From contig JARKIF010000166.1 of the NCBI GenBank assembly GCA_029378245.1, positions 1 through 64,000 of the forward strand: 64,000 bases of DNA, read 5' to 3'. Under the pieces are notes generated by a model. That model made no database searches and was not told the origin of the DNA. It worked only from the letters and a program-made list of their open reading frames with translations. This document shows positions 31,804 through 44,172 of the stretch, one piece after another. This DNA is from Roridomyces roridus (taxonomy: Eukaryota > Basidiomycota > Agaricomycetes > Agaricales > Mycenaceae). Each line of letters opens with the position of its first letter. Positions within the stretch are counted from its first letter, which is position 1. Made by a program: the position numbers and the translations under genes.

Positions 31804-33779
31804 TCAAACCTCCGCCAAAATTCGCACCAATATCTCTTTAATGGTCGTCCGCGCAATTCCAGCAGGCATCTCCTCCCGGTCGTCTCCAACAGCAGGAAAC
31901 ATGGCACTCCCCAGAATTTCGGATTGTGGCCCGTCGCGAACTCGCACACGATGAGTCATAACACGCGGAACGATACGGGCAATATCTGCCTCGCTAACCT
32001 CCAGCACAGCGTCCCAAGCTCTCCTCATCTGATGCTCCGTCGTCTGCACAGGGGTCGAAGCACTATCCGTCTCTTCTACAACAACCTCAATCGGCTGGTA
32101 ACGATGCGCGTGCCCATTCCCGGGCGCCGCGAGTGGACTGTCGTCGTCATGGTCCCCAACGTTCTTCGTAGGACTGTTCCCATGATTGGCGAGAAAAGTC
32201 GCGTCGTCGCGCACGAGTTCCATCCCCGTGAGGTCCCCGCCAATGACACGGCCAGCGCGTGCCAGCTCAACAGCGTCTCGGATGGTCTTCGCCGTCAGTA
32301 AAGTGGCATCTAGCTGCGGATGATGTCGGGCAGCAGAGAATAAATCACAGGCGTAAATATTCAGCGCAGGTGAGATATGCGTGCGATGGAAGCTCCTGCG
32401 CAACTGTTGGAGAAGCTCAGGTGAGAACAGGGGTGGCTCTTGAAGATGATGATACGAGTAACGGTGACCATGCGGCGGTAGAGGCTGGGTGAGAAAGGGG
32501 GGAGTCGATGTCGGTGTTACTGGTAACGGTGGTGAATGAAGAGCAGGCGACCCACGGTAAGAACCCGAGTTGCGTGCCGAGGCTGCCACGAGGGAACGCG
32601 TCGTTTGATGCGGGGAAACCGCCACGCTCATTGCAAATTTGTCTAGCTGCGTTTATGAGCGTCGTACGATATTCAGTCAAGAGAGCATACCAGAGTCTTG
32701 TGGATGGCCGGTCGCTCGTGGGCATCCATCGGGCAGACATAAATCATTATGAAACCATCAGGCAGATTCCAGACCTCATCTCCGTCCTCGTCGTCCAAGA
32801 CGACGCGCCGCTCTGCGAGCACTGTTGACAGAGCCCGTTGAGACGGCATTGTTGCGTTTTCTAGCCCAGAAATCACCAGCGCGCACGGCTGCAGAGCAAG
32901 CGCATCAAGCTTGGGCCTGAGTGGAGTGGGGTCCGAGAATGCGTGGGGAAGTGGAGCGCGTCCTCTAGGGGCCTTGGGCGCCGTGCGGAACGGATTCAGA
33001 TTGGTGGCCGAGCTCCCGGAGGACGGCACATATTGGTGACTGTCCCCAAAGGGGTTGGATCTCGCGGTGCCTCCTTGAAGCTCATTCGGGTTCGACATGG
33101 AACGGCGAGGGTTCCTGGAAGATGAGCGGGCCCAGGTGGCATTGTTGCGGGTGCGGTTCGCATTCCGCTTCGGGAGAGGACCTTCATCTTGAGAATCGAC
33201 AGATGCAGACCAGGGCAGGAACAGAGAGCGTAAAAACGGTGCTCCGCTGCTCTCAGCTGAAGAAGCAGATCGCGGTCGTATTTTGAGCTTGTGTGTGGGA
33301 AGCCCAAAAACAGAAGATAGTGTCTAGATTGCCGGGGTCAATAACGGTTGTCATTAATACATCAGCGCCTCAGAAGATGCAAGGTACGTCGCTCGTGACA
33401 TGCGCCACGTTCTGTGTCGCTTGATGCGAAACATTCAAGTGGTCTAGCCTAACCCGTCGAGAGTCAATTCACTCCCGAGCGCTCCGAGCATAACGCCGGG
33501 CTATCTCAGTGAGATTAATGAATTAAATGCTCGGGCCAGAGGCAGTGCGCTGAAACTGATGCGAGTACTCACGAGGAAAGCAAGTTTGACCACGAGGCGG
33601 ACGTCCTCTTCGCGAGCCCGCAAAAGCAGATGTTTCTCTCCTGCTATAAGGCAGCGGAGGACCGACTGGAATACGACGGCATCAAGAGGCAGAGATGCGG
33701 GGGCCAGTTCTCGAACATGCGCCAAGAGAGTGGGGAAAAATGTAGGACCTGGGAGGAGATTGGAGTCAAGGAGGTCCAT
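31804..33779 (-). CDS. MoxR-like AAA-type protein of fungi, probably without ATPase site
   Basis: Exons (minus) 33779-33573, 33323-32691 and 32646-31804 join in phase (560 residues). Exon 1 (LPGPTFFPTLLAHVRE...) looks like the lid/helical start of the family. Exon 2 has DALALQPCALVISGLENAT, ALSTVLAERRVVLDDEDG and WNLPDGFIMIYVCPMDAHER, which recall the Walker B/sensor region of MoxR/Mg-chelatase-like AAA proteins. The C-terminal part (FSPELLQQLRRSFHRTHISP, LTAKTIRDAVELARAGRVIG) fits the C-terminal helical lid. No Walker A P-loop is visible. Intron 1 is 249 nt, so an unseen exon may lie in it. The C-terminal 100 residues are less conserved. Function unknown. Confidence 0.6.
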
Positions 33780-33960
33780 AGCGATTGAGACTTTAGTTGT
33801 TCTGAGTTGCTGAGTAGCCGTTCCTGCGATACATTGTGGTGGGAGTTTGAAAGGAAGTCAATGGGGTTATGATTGACAGGCAATATTCCGCTTGCGATCC
33901 GAGTCTCTGGGCCTCTCTGTCACTTCCTCGTGTGCGGTACTGACCTCTCTCTCTCATGGG

Positions 33961-36900
33961 ATGGCCAGCGTTCCATCCCCTGAACGCTCGTCAAGAACCC
34001 AACGCCTCTTCTGGAATGATCAAGAAGCAGAAAGCACGACCGCGGCCGTCCAATTCACGGTGGATGATACCTCTCCTGCCATCTTCTACGCACCGTTCGG
34101 CGATTCATTTAGCACTCCGGCGCTCTCTGCTGGATGGAATCCCTACTGGTCGCAACCTGGCTTCTCTAGTGCGAATCTTGGCGCTACTGGTATCGGCCAG
34201 AGTCTCCACATAACTTCTCGTGACGGTGCTTCTCTCCAGATAATCTGGAAAGGTGCGTCGGCTCGCGTTGTGTTCAGTTCAGCCGTTGTTCAGCTCCCAT
34301 CCAGGCACTGGCATCACGCTCTATGGGAATGTCACCGACGCTTCATACAATATTACCATTGACGGAGAAGCTATGGATTTGGTGTCCGCAGATCTCTTGA
34401 ATAATACTCTGGCCGCATTCGCCAACCTAACCGACACAAACCACACGCTCTCTCTGACTGCCCGGACGAGTTCACCTGAATCTCTGTTGGAATTCGACAG
34501 AGCTCTTCTTGTAGCGCCCCCACCTGCAGGTTCTGGCTCAGCGTGTGTGGTTTCTTGTTCCTGTTGCCTTGGTTTTAATCCTCCGAAAGCCTTGATTTTA
34601 CCCAACAAGTCGTGAATGATACCGCGTTCGCTTTTCGCGGACAATGGAATTTTCTGAACGACTCGGACTTGTCGCACGAGTCAACGAATGTCGGTGACAG
34701 TGCAACTCTCCAATTCCGAGGGACATCTTTCCTTTTGCTCGGGCTGACTTCTCCAACAACCGGAAGGTACGATCCCAAGACCTGTAGATCCCCTGCTCAT
34801 CCCCATCAGTTACTCCGTTACCTTGGACAACGTTACCACCGTCTTTTCGGGCAAGTCGTCGTTTTCGAACGACCACTCGCTCCTATTCTTTGCATCCGGA
34901 TTGGATGCGGAGACCGTTCATGATTTTGAGATTGTGAATACTGACGGCGGGACTCTCAAGATTCCGGTGGCTAACGCGACTGTTTTGTATGTTTTATACT
35001 ATTGCGTTTGAGTATCCCTGCTCACATGTTTCTCAAGTGCTGCTTCGACATCCTCCAGCCCATCTGGCACACCCACCTCGAGCTCCTCGACTTCGCCGAT
35101 TTCCGCCGCTGCTGCTGCTAGAAGTGGTTTGTCCAGTGGGACCATAGCAGCACTTGTGCTAGGGGCCGTCATGATCATTCTCGTGGTTGTCGGCTTGCTG
35201 GCATACGTCCTGTTATACCGCCCTCACAAAAGACGGCAGCGCACACACCGGGAATCCCCGCCGAAGGAGACCCACGACGAAGACATTATCTCCGTTTTGG
35301 AAGTCGCACCCGAGTTCAAGAAAACGGTCTATGACGATCTGCCTCCAATAGCTGGCCCTTCACGCGATCGGACGAGCAGGAGGAGTGGATTCACAAAATG
35401 GAAAGAGGAGGTAGAAGGAGGGCTGGGAAGCTGGGGACGCAGTGCTCTGGGGATTGCCTTCCGCCATTCCGGCTCGACGAGGATGACTAACTCGGATTCG
35501 TCTAATGAGTACGATATGGAGGTCCGGAGCGACAGCTACAAGACCTCTTCTGCTTCTGGATCATCGAATGGGTATGGGTCGACACAAGGTGCAGGGAAAG
35601 GGAAAGGAAAGAGCCCAGAGTCGCGCGTGAGCAGATGGACGAGGAGGAGCGAACAACGGGAGGCGTCACTGTCTCCCCGTTACAAGCTCGATCTGCCTAT
35701 AGAACCCACTCCGCGCTCAGCTTCCCATTCGGCCGCTGCATCTACCGGTCGACCCGATCCTTCGGTCATATCCTCCCTCTCCTACATGTCCTCACCATCC
35801 ATTCCATCAAGCCACACCCCCTCCGTTCCTCCTGCGCGACCTTCTCCGTATCCAAATACCCACACCCGTGCTGGGAGCGCCGGGGCTCTGCTGGTTCATG
35901 ACACCACTCAACCCACCGAACCGGATGACGGCTATATACCCACCCCGATTCATGCCGCCGGCCCCTCTGCTCCTCTCCCGCCCATACCTGTCTCTCTTCC
36001 GCCGCTGCCAGAGCCGACCAGAAACGATGACAGCGGCAGCGTGCGGGAGTATGATGTTGATGACGGCAAGAGTGTCCTTGGAGATGGGAGCGCTCGAATC
36101 GCTCTGCGCAGCTTGAGCCCGCGCACCGTCCAATCAGATCAACGTAACCCGCGGAGTAAACGACGAGACAAGGAGAAACGGAACGAGAAGGTTACAAATG
36201 CACCTGCCACAGCCGCCGATATCTCGCCTGCACCAGATTCAGACACTAGTCTGGTTCTGCGCAATACCAGTCCCTTCCGCGTCGATTTCGATCAACCTGA
36301 GCGCAGGGCTGCCCGACTCTCCGGACAGTCTCGCGTGCGTTTTGAAAACGCTGAATCGGTAGAGGAGGGAAGTGAACAAGACCCCACACCGGCTGTTGCG
36401 AATCGGCAAGCTTTTCGTCTCACCCCCCCTGCTATGCAACACCCACAAGACACCTCTTTCCTTGACTTTACATCTTCGTCGGATGTATCGCTACGGACTA
36501 GGTCGAACGCCTACTCCTATTCCACGTCCTCGCGCTCCATCGTTTCGCGTGCACCTGACCATTCGCGGTGGAGCACTGAAGGAAGTTCTAGCAATATAGC
36601 TAGTATCGTTCCACCCCCGCAGCCCACATCACGCTGGAGTGCCACCACCGCTCCCAGCTCGGACCTCCATCGTGATCCCTCCGATGGATCCTCGGCCAGT
36701 TTCCCATTCCCCGTTTCTCTACCCGCGTCACCGCATCATCCCGAAGGCACGTTCGCAGACGCCCCATCTTCGTTTGGGACGCGCTTGCAATTGCCGGGGC
36801 AAGCCGATGAGAACGGGACGGGGACTCTGAATAGCCTCAACGCACATCCCGCAGATCTTGTCAGCGTAAATATCACTTCTCCGACCGACAGTGTTCCTAT

Positions 36901-37123
36901 GTCTGTCTCGGACATCCATTTCCAGAGCAGCGAAGCGGAGGATGGAGAGGGGTCTCATCATAGCAGCAACCTGCCTACCCACCCTCCGCTGCCGCCTGCC
37001 GACGAGGTGCCGTACATTGTACAGCGCGTTTTGGGCTTGCAAACACCGTCGACCGCGGGCTTTCCTACACCAACACCCACTGCAGGGAGTACTAGATTCA
37101 CTCGTGGAAGCCCCGGGTCATGA
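33961..37123 (+). CDS. Single-pass membrane protein with glycosylated ectodomain and long disordered tail
   Basis: Exons 33961-34252, 34305-34529, 34610-34766, 34810-34986 and 35038-37123 join in phase (978 residues). The ectodomain (about residues 1-310) has two jelly-roll-like halves (FGDSFSTPALSAGWNPYWSQ; WNFLNDSDLSHEST) rich in N-x-S/T sites, then a Ser/Thr/Ala stalk. One transmembrane helix (AALVLGAVMIILVVVGLLAY, about residues 320-342) follows, then a basic stop-transfer segment and a cytoplasmic tail of about 630 Ser/Pro-rich residues. This layout is common for surface sensors of Agaricomycetes with no assigned function. No signal peptide follows the ATG at 33961; a short upstream exon (for example from 33870) is likely. 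Confidence 0.8.
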
Positions 37124-37221
37124 CACGCCATTCTTTACGGTTTCCCTTGGTGCATGGAGGTTTATCTAAGGACAATCTAATTTGCCCACTTGTATTTTTA
37201 AAAGCAGCTTGTAGGACAAGA

Positions 37222-40200
37222 TCACTGCGTCGGCGGTTGAGTGTCCCTTCTCAGCCCAAAGCTAACAAAGCGCCTCAGATCAGAAAAGACTTGTCTCTGA
37301 TCTCCAGGGCGACCATCCGCCACACTGGTTCCTGTTGATGGTCCGCTCGTGCCGGGGGACGTCAGGTTGGCAAATATGCCGCTCTCTCCACCGGTAAGCC
37401 CGCCCCCAGACAGCGGCAAAGAGACCCGACTACCCCCGGGACTAGACAGGTTACTGGCTAGTTGGGCCGATCCCGTAGGGTCCATATCGAGGGAAGACAG
37501 GAAAGAAGTGCCTTCCAAGTCGTCTTGGGTGCTCGTGATCGTCAGGAAGGAGTCGAGCAAGTTGTTCTGTTCTGCCTTGGGAGTGCCCTTCAGGTCCAAT
37601 ATCTGGTAAAAATGTCAGTTAAAATGTTGATGGTATTTGTCGGCGGCGGCGGCGGCACCTTTTGGAAGTTGGAGAACGAGGCATCCCTGATTAGCAGAGT
37701 GTAATTCAGAATAAATCCTTCCGGAGGGTCCTACAAATTGTGAGGATGTGCAATTTGACAGATAAATGGCACTTACCACGGGAGTAACGATTACTTTGAG
37801 AAGAGTCTCTAATCGAGTGGTACTTTTGCTGAGGCTCCGGCTATATCTGGAAGGCAATTGAGGTCACATGGTACTTTTAATAGAGAGAGAAACGCATACG
37901 TTGTCGTCGCCAGTGCCTCTCCCGGCATCTTGGATAGACAGGCTCTCACGAACTGCAGGTCTATCAACAACTGCTCTGCCCCTATCTCCTTCAAAGGTCG
38001 ACTTCGGACCAGCGAGCTTGTGAATTTAGCCAGAACGAGACTGAGAAAGAGTCAATATCCGTGAATCAAAGGTAGTAAAAATTCTCGACCTGCAAGCCTT
38101 GTCCACGAAATTTCGCAGGTATTTCTTCTGTTCGACCAGCGGTTTGACCGATTCCACGACCTGGTCCAGAGCGTTCACCAAATCAGTTGTATATGGCGAG
38201 GGGCCGACGACTTGTTTCAGAGTCGCCCATGGGGATCGCGCCATGGCCGTAAAAGCAGGTTCACATGCAATCTCGAGCTCTCGTAGCTGCACCACGATGC
38301 CAGCAGAAATTACGCTGATCGGAAGGTCAGCGACACCATCTTTTGCGTTTTCAGCGGAACTAACCTAACAAATTGATCCCGCTCCGTCTGCAAGCTCACT
38401 TTGTCCTTGAATTCGCCGTTGATTCTACCCCGGATCTTTTCTTCTAGCTGAAACACGATGAGTATGTATTGGATTGGAGCAGACATGTGCGACCTCAAGA
38501 GCAGTAGTCTGACAGTAGTCCGCTGTATTGATGACAAGAGCAGATTGTTGGATCTCGCCCAATTCAAAACGGGACTCTGTCGATCTGCGGGCTTGTGACG
38601 CAGGCCTGCCGTAATGAGCCCGGGTGCCTGTTACGCTGAAATGAGGACTTGCCGTTTGAGCCCTGCGACAAGAACATCCTCGGCATAGATTCGCAGCCAC
38701 TTCTTATGCAGGGTAGCCAAATCAAACAACGGTTTCCCGGTAGATAGCTTGGCGCATTGTTCTAGACTTTGTCCATAGAAATAGAACAGCTCGGTCGAGG
38801 AAGGAAGGACGGCGATGGAGGAATCTTTGCTGTCAGAGTCATCGGGAACTGTGTTGTCGACATCCAACGATGCCCTAGGGGTGACACCACGGCCCTTGCG
38901 GTGTGGTGCAAGCATATCCGCCAGCGCTCTGAGCAGGGTCAGTGCACGTCGTGGAAGCTAGATATTCTTACTTGTCTTGTGCATCGACAAAAACGCCCAT
39001 GTGTGGCTCAAATGCTGATGTCATGGTTTTCGGAGGTGCGGAATGAGAGGGAGCGGTGGCCTGCAGCATCTCCTGGAACTAGAATGCGGCCTGAGATAAG
39101 AGCGGATTGCCCAAAGGAAGTCCTACCGGCGTCGCCCATTTCTTCACCATGGAATTCTCAAAGTCTGCGGCAAGTTGCAAGTTGTCAAGCAAGGCTTTCA
39201 CGGTCAAAGAGCCACCAGTCTTGGACAGCAGTGCCGCAAGGTCGTCCCTGGAAAGATTCAGATACCAAGAGGAGTATTGGAAAGAAAAGTTACCTTGTGA
39301 TTTCCGAGAATTTTGCGAGTAAATACCAACCCACTTTCCATTCCGCCGGGAAGACACGACCCTGCTCGACTTCGTGCGTTTGCAAGGTGCGCCTAAACCA
39401 AGCGAAACGCCTCGATATGTTGTCCAGCTGTCCGGCTTCATCGCTGGTGCGGAAAATCCGACGGTACTCCTTCAGCTCTATAGCAACGTATCGTTCGATC
39501 ATCTGGGCGCGGACATCGGCACCAAGCACGTCGACGACTAGGCAGGCGTCTGCAATCACGCTGGGTTTGATTTGCTTTGAAGGATCTTGGAGGTAGAACG
39601 CGTCGAAATCTTGGTCAAGATGCGTCTTGAGCTCGCCCTGCAGCTCTTGTATGCGTTTCCACACCTGCGAGATGCGTTGCACGGACGTGTATTGCTTGAA
39701 CGATGCAGAAATCTGTTTGACTGCCTATACGTGAAATATTAGGAATGGAAACACAAAATCACAAATATACGCACGGCCAGTGTTTGGGCCACTTCGCCAT
39801 ACTTCTTTGCCCTGACAGAATCCTCCAACTGCGTGAGTGCATTGACTGCAAGGTCATTCAGCACCGGTATGAGAGCCAAGTCGAACGACATACCTAGCAT
39901 TTGCAGCCGTTTGAGAGTGGTCATACTCAGGATGAGATTCCGCTTCGCAAGGTCCAGGACTTGAATGTCCTTGGTGATGTTGCGCACGACGGCCTCTGAT
40001 TCCGTCGCTTTTTCGCGTATACGAGACATTTGCCCAAACAGATCCTACAAAGAACAGTTAGAAAGGAGAACAGTGTGCGTGGCATGGACACGCACAGAAA
40101 TCATCTCCTGTATGACATGCATTCGAGTGGGATCTTGATTCTGCTTTAGTTCAGCTTGAAGTGCTTGTATTTCACGCTCTATTTCTTGTTGGTTTTCAAC

Positions 40201-40431
40201 GAGTCGTTCCTGTACCGAGGCTATCTCAGCCAAAGAAGCCTCTGGTGACTTGGATGAGCCCGTCGAACACGCAACAGCGTCGCGCTCACCGTCTGGAAAG
40301 AAGCCATTGATGATTCCGACGGGGCTGAAGTCCTCTGAAAGCGTGTCGAGGGGGTCCCCGCCGGCCTGGAGGTCCAACACGCGTTGTATCGCGACGACTA
40401 GCTCGTGCGGCAATTCATTGTGTTGGTACAT
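37222..40431 (-). CDS. VPS53: GARP complex subunit Vps53
   Basis: Thirteen exons (minus) join in phase to 873 residues: 40431-40096, 40044-39775, 39724-39294, 39247-39127, 39078-38972, 38928-38635, 38584-38494, 38447-38365, 38314-38090, 38040-37900, 37846-37777, 37730-37659 and 37602-37222. Vps53 hallmarks are the N-terminal coiled coil, ITKDIQVLDLAKRNLILSMT then TLKRLQML, the helical region with WKRIQELQGELKTHLDQDF, LPSSTELFYFYGQSLEQCAK, and PEGFILNYTLLI near the end. With Vps51, 52 and 54 it tethers endosome-derived vesicles to the trans-Golgi network. The last intron but one starts with a GCC triplet repeat right after its donor. The start codon is 39 bp from that of the divergent aldo/keto reductase. 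Confidence 0.95.
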
Positions 40432-40470
40432 TCTGAGCAGCGCCGTTGATCCGCTTCTTCAAACACCTCC

Positions 40471-41409
40471 ATGTCAAGAATTATATACGGGACCGCCTGG
40501 CGCGTCCGCCCCACACCTTCAGACACGCGCATTGACTTTCTGCGACCAGGAAAGAAAACCGGACTGCTGCACTTGTCGTTGAAGCTGTTCTGAAAGGTTT
40601 CCGTGCCATAGACACAGGTGGGCATTCCTTGCATTCAAGCGCTCTCCTGGTTACCTGCCAAAGCCTGCCAACCCAAACACTATCGGTACATTCAACATTT
40701 GTGCGGTCCAGACTTTCTCAACCCGGCCAAGGGAGGACCTCGTTGGCCATCGGTGGCCAAACGACGTCCAAACCACTCCCCTATGATCCTGCCACCTCGA
40801 TAACCACGCAGGTCAACGCCTCGTTCAAGACGTCCCTGTCCCAACTCCACACGACTTATCTCGATAGTTATATCATCCACTCGCCTCTCCCGACTCTCCA
40901 AGAGACGCTCGAGGCATGGGCAGCCCTCGGTGCTCTACAAGATGCTGGGCATATCCGAAAAATCGGTGTGAGCAACACATACGATGTACGCGTTCTGCAA
41001 GCCCTCGCTGCCGTGCGTCCCGTTCAGGTGGTTCAAAACCGTTGGCACGAAAAGAATCGATGGGATAGAGAGGTTTGTCGGTATTGCAAGGATCAAGGAA
41101 TCGAGCATCAGTACGTTCATTCATCCGTTCCCGCCAGCGACTTTTCATCGTGCCCACAGATCGTTTTGGACCATTTCGGGCTCTCCATCCCTCTTGGCGG
41201 CCCCGGAGCTGGTTTCCATTGCCGCGGTTTCAAATTGCACTCCCGAGCAAGTCCTCTTCAAACTCGCACTTATGAACGGAGTGACCCCATTGAGCGGGAC
41301 CACCAACAAGATCCACATGGAGGAGAGCGTCGCTGTTCCGACACTGGAACTGGTGGACAAATCCGAGCAGCGTAATGCCCTGCAAGCAATAATTTGGGGG
41401 TCCTCGTGA
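40471..41409 (+). pseudogene. Broken aldo/keto reductase
   Basis: Exons can be followed as 40471-40499 (MSRIIYGTAW), 40550-40617 (ENRTAALVVEAVLKGFRAID), 40664-40685 (CQPKHYR) and 40732 onward (EDLVG). After EDLVG the sequence resumes, in another frame, at LPYDPATSITTQV. About 25-35 residues that normally lie between (the strand with the catalytic-region Lys) are missing and the frame is shifted. The rest (YLDSYIIHSPLPTLQETLEA, IRKIGVSNTYDV, then 41160-41409 after a 49-nt intron) is normal. Intron 1 would start with GC (GCGCGT...CCAG, 50 nt), the only non-canonical donor I needed. An inactive cytosolic NADPH reductase is the simplest reading; an assembly error is the alternative. Confidence 0.6.
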
Positions 41410-41436
41410 TGCAAATGTACAGTGTATTGTGTATAA

Positions 41437-44172
41437 TCAAAGCGAAAAGGGTTGTTCAGACTGTATGTCTCCATTCATGATATAAGACCAATCGTCGACG
41501 CTGCAAAGCCCGAGTCAGCACCAGCCAAAATGGGTTGGGATAACGCACTGAAAGCCCGCAGGGGCTGTAGACCACATCGATATCGTATCTGCATCCATAG
41601 CCGTGCTCGGCGGCTTGAAATCGTAAAATCCATTAAAATGCGTGTCGAACCCGCCAAATGGCTCGGATTCCTGGGTAAAAAAGTCTTCCGACGTGCTGAC
41701 GACATCATCTACTTGGTCGTGTGCCAAGGACCACTCCGGGTAGATACTGACCTTTTCAAATCTTGTGTCAGTCCTCATGTGACCAAAGGGAACATTGCTT
41801 TACCTTGACCGCTCGAGCTCGCAGCTCTGCAGTGGCAACAGTGCCTGTGTTGTCGATATCGTGCAACAATTGGTCGAGCCGCTCTCCTGCAAACAACAAG
41901 CGGTTCAAGATGTCACTACAACCAAAAGAGGAATGAGAAGTGCGAAAAAAATGACCAAAGAATGTTGATACTTACACGTAACGCCCCGCACCGATATATC
42001 GATCCTCCATAGTATTCACAACGTCAAGAATCTTGTGAACAAACTCCAGCTCCTTGGACGAACTGGGCTTGATAAAATGCGATCGGTTATGGCTCCATAC
42101 GTTCAGCAGAAGAACAATTCCCGCTGCGAATGCCGCAGACTTGACACAAGTCAATGACTGCAGATGGATTTGGTCGCCGCCACTCACCAGAGCATTCGGG
42201 TGGATGTGAAGGCTGCGTCTTGCCTGAGCTTCAAGCAAGCGGGAGCAGGAGCGAGCCGCAGTAGTACATATCGTGAGAGAAGGTTGTGCATCAGGTGCCA
42301 ACGAAGCTTGAAGCGGCGCCGGAATGAACGGTCGGTGTAGTAAAATTTGGAGGTTATAGTAGGCTGTATAGAGAAGAACGGATTGGTTAAAGTGTACTCT
42401 ATTCTGGCGTTCCGGGTCCCATTGCACTGAAAAACGATTTGAAGGCAGTTAACACCTGCACTGTGCCACTCACGATGGTTAGGGACTTGAGATAACCACG
42501 AGTTGAGAGCCGAATCAAATGAAATGATGGTCTGGGAGGTGATGGGCGGGACTGGCTGCCTGGGGGAATACAGAGCGGAGATCACTTGAGCTTGAATTTC
42601 CAGGAGCTTGACAAATGAAACAAAGAACGCGATGAGCGAAGGTTTGTTCTTTGGCTGCTTGAACCTGTTGGGTTCGGGGAGATCCCAATATTCATCATCA
42701 CACTCTAGCGGGAATTCTTGGTCAAAACTGTTGCCTAATCAGTACAGAGGCCCTTGTCAGCGGCAAACTCACTCTTGTTGATGCATCACAATTGGTCGCC
42801 CTGAACGTGTTCCATGAAGCCACTCTAAACAAAGGAGAACCCTGTTGGGAGCGAGTGAGGGAACTTCTTGGCCAAGACGATGCCACTGACCAAAACACTC
42901 GTTTCCATTGCTCGTTCTCCGCCGTTGGCCGCGGCTGCTTTCGAAGACGGTGGGCACCCACGTCTTGCGCCCTTCGTAGGCCGAATCCAATCTGAATCCA
43001 ACCTAATACCGTCGGCGAAAGAGCCTGGAGGTACAGAGCGGAGAGAGCGGTTACTTGTAATTCATAGAGATCGGGCTTGTAGATCAGGTTTTGTGGAAGG
43101 ACGCGAACCTGCACATGTGAGAACTTGTCGTACACACGGGCACATGGATTTACTTGGTTGTGCCACTTCCACCCAGCTGAATGATAACAATCCTCCTTCT
43201 CGCCGTCCAGGAGTATGCGAGGGTCATCTGAGAACCGTGACCCCAAGCTACAAACCATGAGCAAGGTGGCAGCAAATCCAGGGTCTACGAGGTGTAGTCC
43301 CTCCGCCACTTTACGATCGAAAGTGGGCCGATGCATAACCGGGAAATAGCAATTGACTTCTTTGAAATAAAGGTCCACAAGGGCTGGAAGGAGGTCCGCC
43401 TCAGGAAACGAATATTCCGGGGCAGGCTCCTTGCTAGGAAGTAACCACTGGTCAACAAGTCAGATTAGGGCAATTGAATGGATCATCGTATTACTTGGGG
43501 AGGATCCCAAAAGTGCGTTCTCTTGTTCGGCAGTATTGCGCATGTGGGAGGAGACAAGCCGATCGCCTTGTACCTGAAGTCCAGTGCGGTTTGGACAAAC
43601 TGGATTCCGCTGGCGGAAGATGACGCTTGTGACTTGCGAACAATGCAATGCACGCACCTCGACTTTCCAAAGAAGCGGTTCCCGTCGGGGTCCAGCCTCA
43701 ACTTTTTCAATATATTGGGCACCTCGTCGTTGCGCGGTAGTTTTTCTGCTTGCGGCAGAAGATGCTGTATATCAGCGTCACTCTCAAGCTGTTCCGTGAA
43801 ATCCAGCCCGGGGAGCAGCTTGTTGAGCAGTCTTTCCATCTTCTCTATGCGATTCTCCAGAGCCACAGCATACCTGAGAACATGATGAGGGCGAAATCAG
43901 ACAATTAGCAGAAGGCGAGACTCTTTCGCTGAGCTTAAAGTCTTTGAATATCTCCATTAAATGCTGCAGAACTGGACATGGTCCGTGCTCACCTCACTTG
44001 AATCTGCGAGGCTGCAGTCCTGTCGCGTCGTCCTACAATAACTACAACCGCTGTACATGCCGTCGCTGTCGCACCGAATCTTCCGCCTTTTACAATTCGA
44101 GCAGGCGCCGTTGACGCGTCGCATGCGCTTTTGGCCCGTTACTTCTTGTCCGAGAGCCATTTCGGAGAACAT
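41437..44172 (-). CDS. Zn2Cys6 fungal transcription factor (2) with Fungal_trans domain
   Basis: Exons (minus): 44172-43993, 43873-43658, 43609-43574, 43433-43154, 43108-42891, 42841-42773, 42727-42474, 42426-41976, 41915-41804, 41751-41549 and 41500-41437. The zinc cluster CSNCKRRKIRC...CSYC...DC is in exon 1, followed by a coiled coil (LENRIEKMERLLNKLLPG). The Fungal_trans middle domain includes LVDLYFKEVNCYFPVMHRPT, GWIQIGFGLRRAQDVGAHR and SGRPIVMHQQ. The end reads DDWSYIMNGDIQ, typical of such regulators. All joins agree in phase except exon 1 to exon 2 (phase 0 against 2), so a small exon between 43874 and 43992 or another donor is missing. It converges with the aldo/keto reductase, 27 bp apart. 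Confidence 0.82.
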
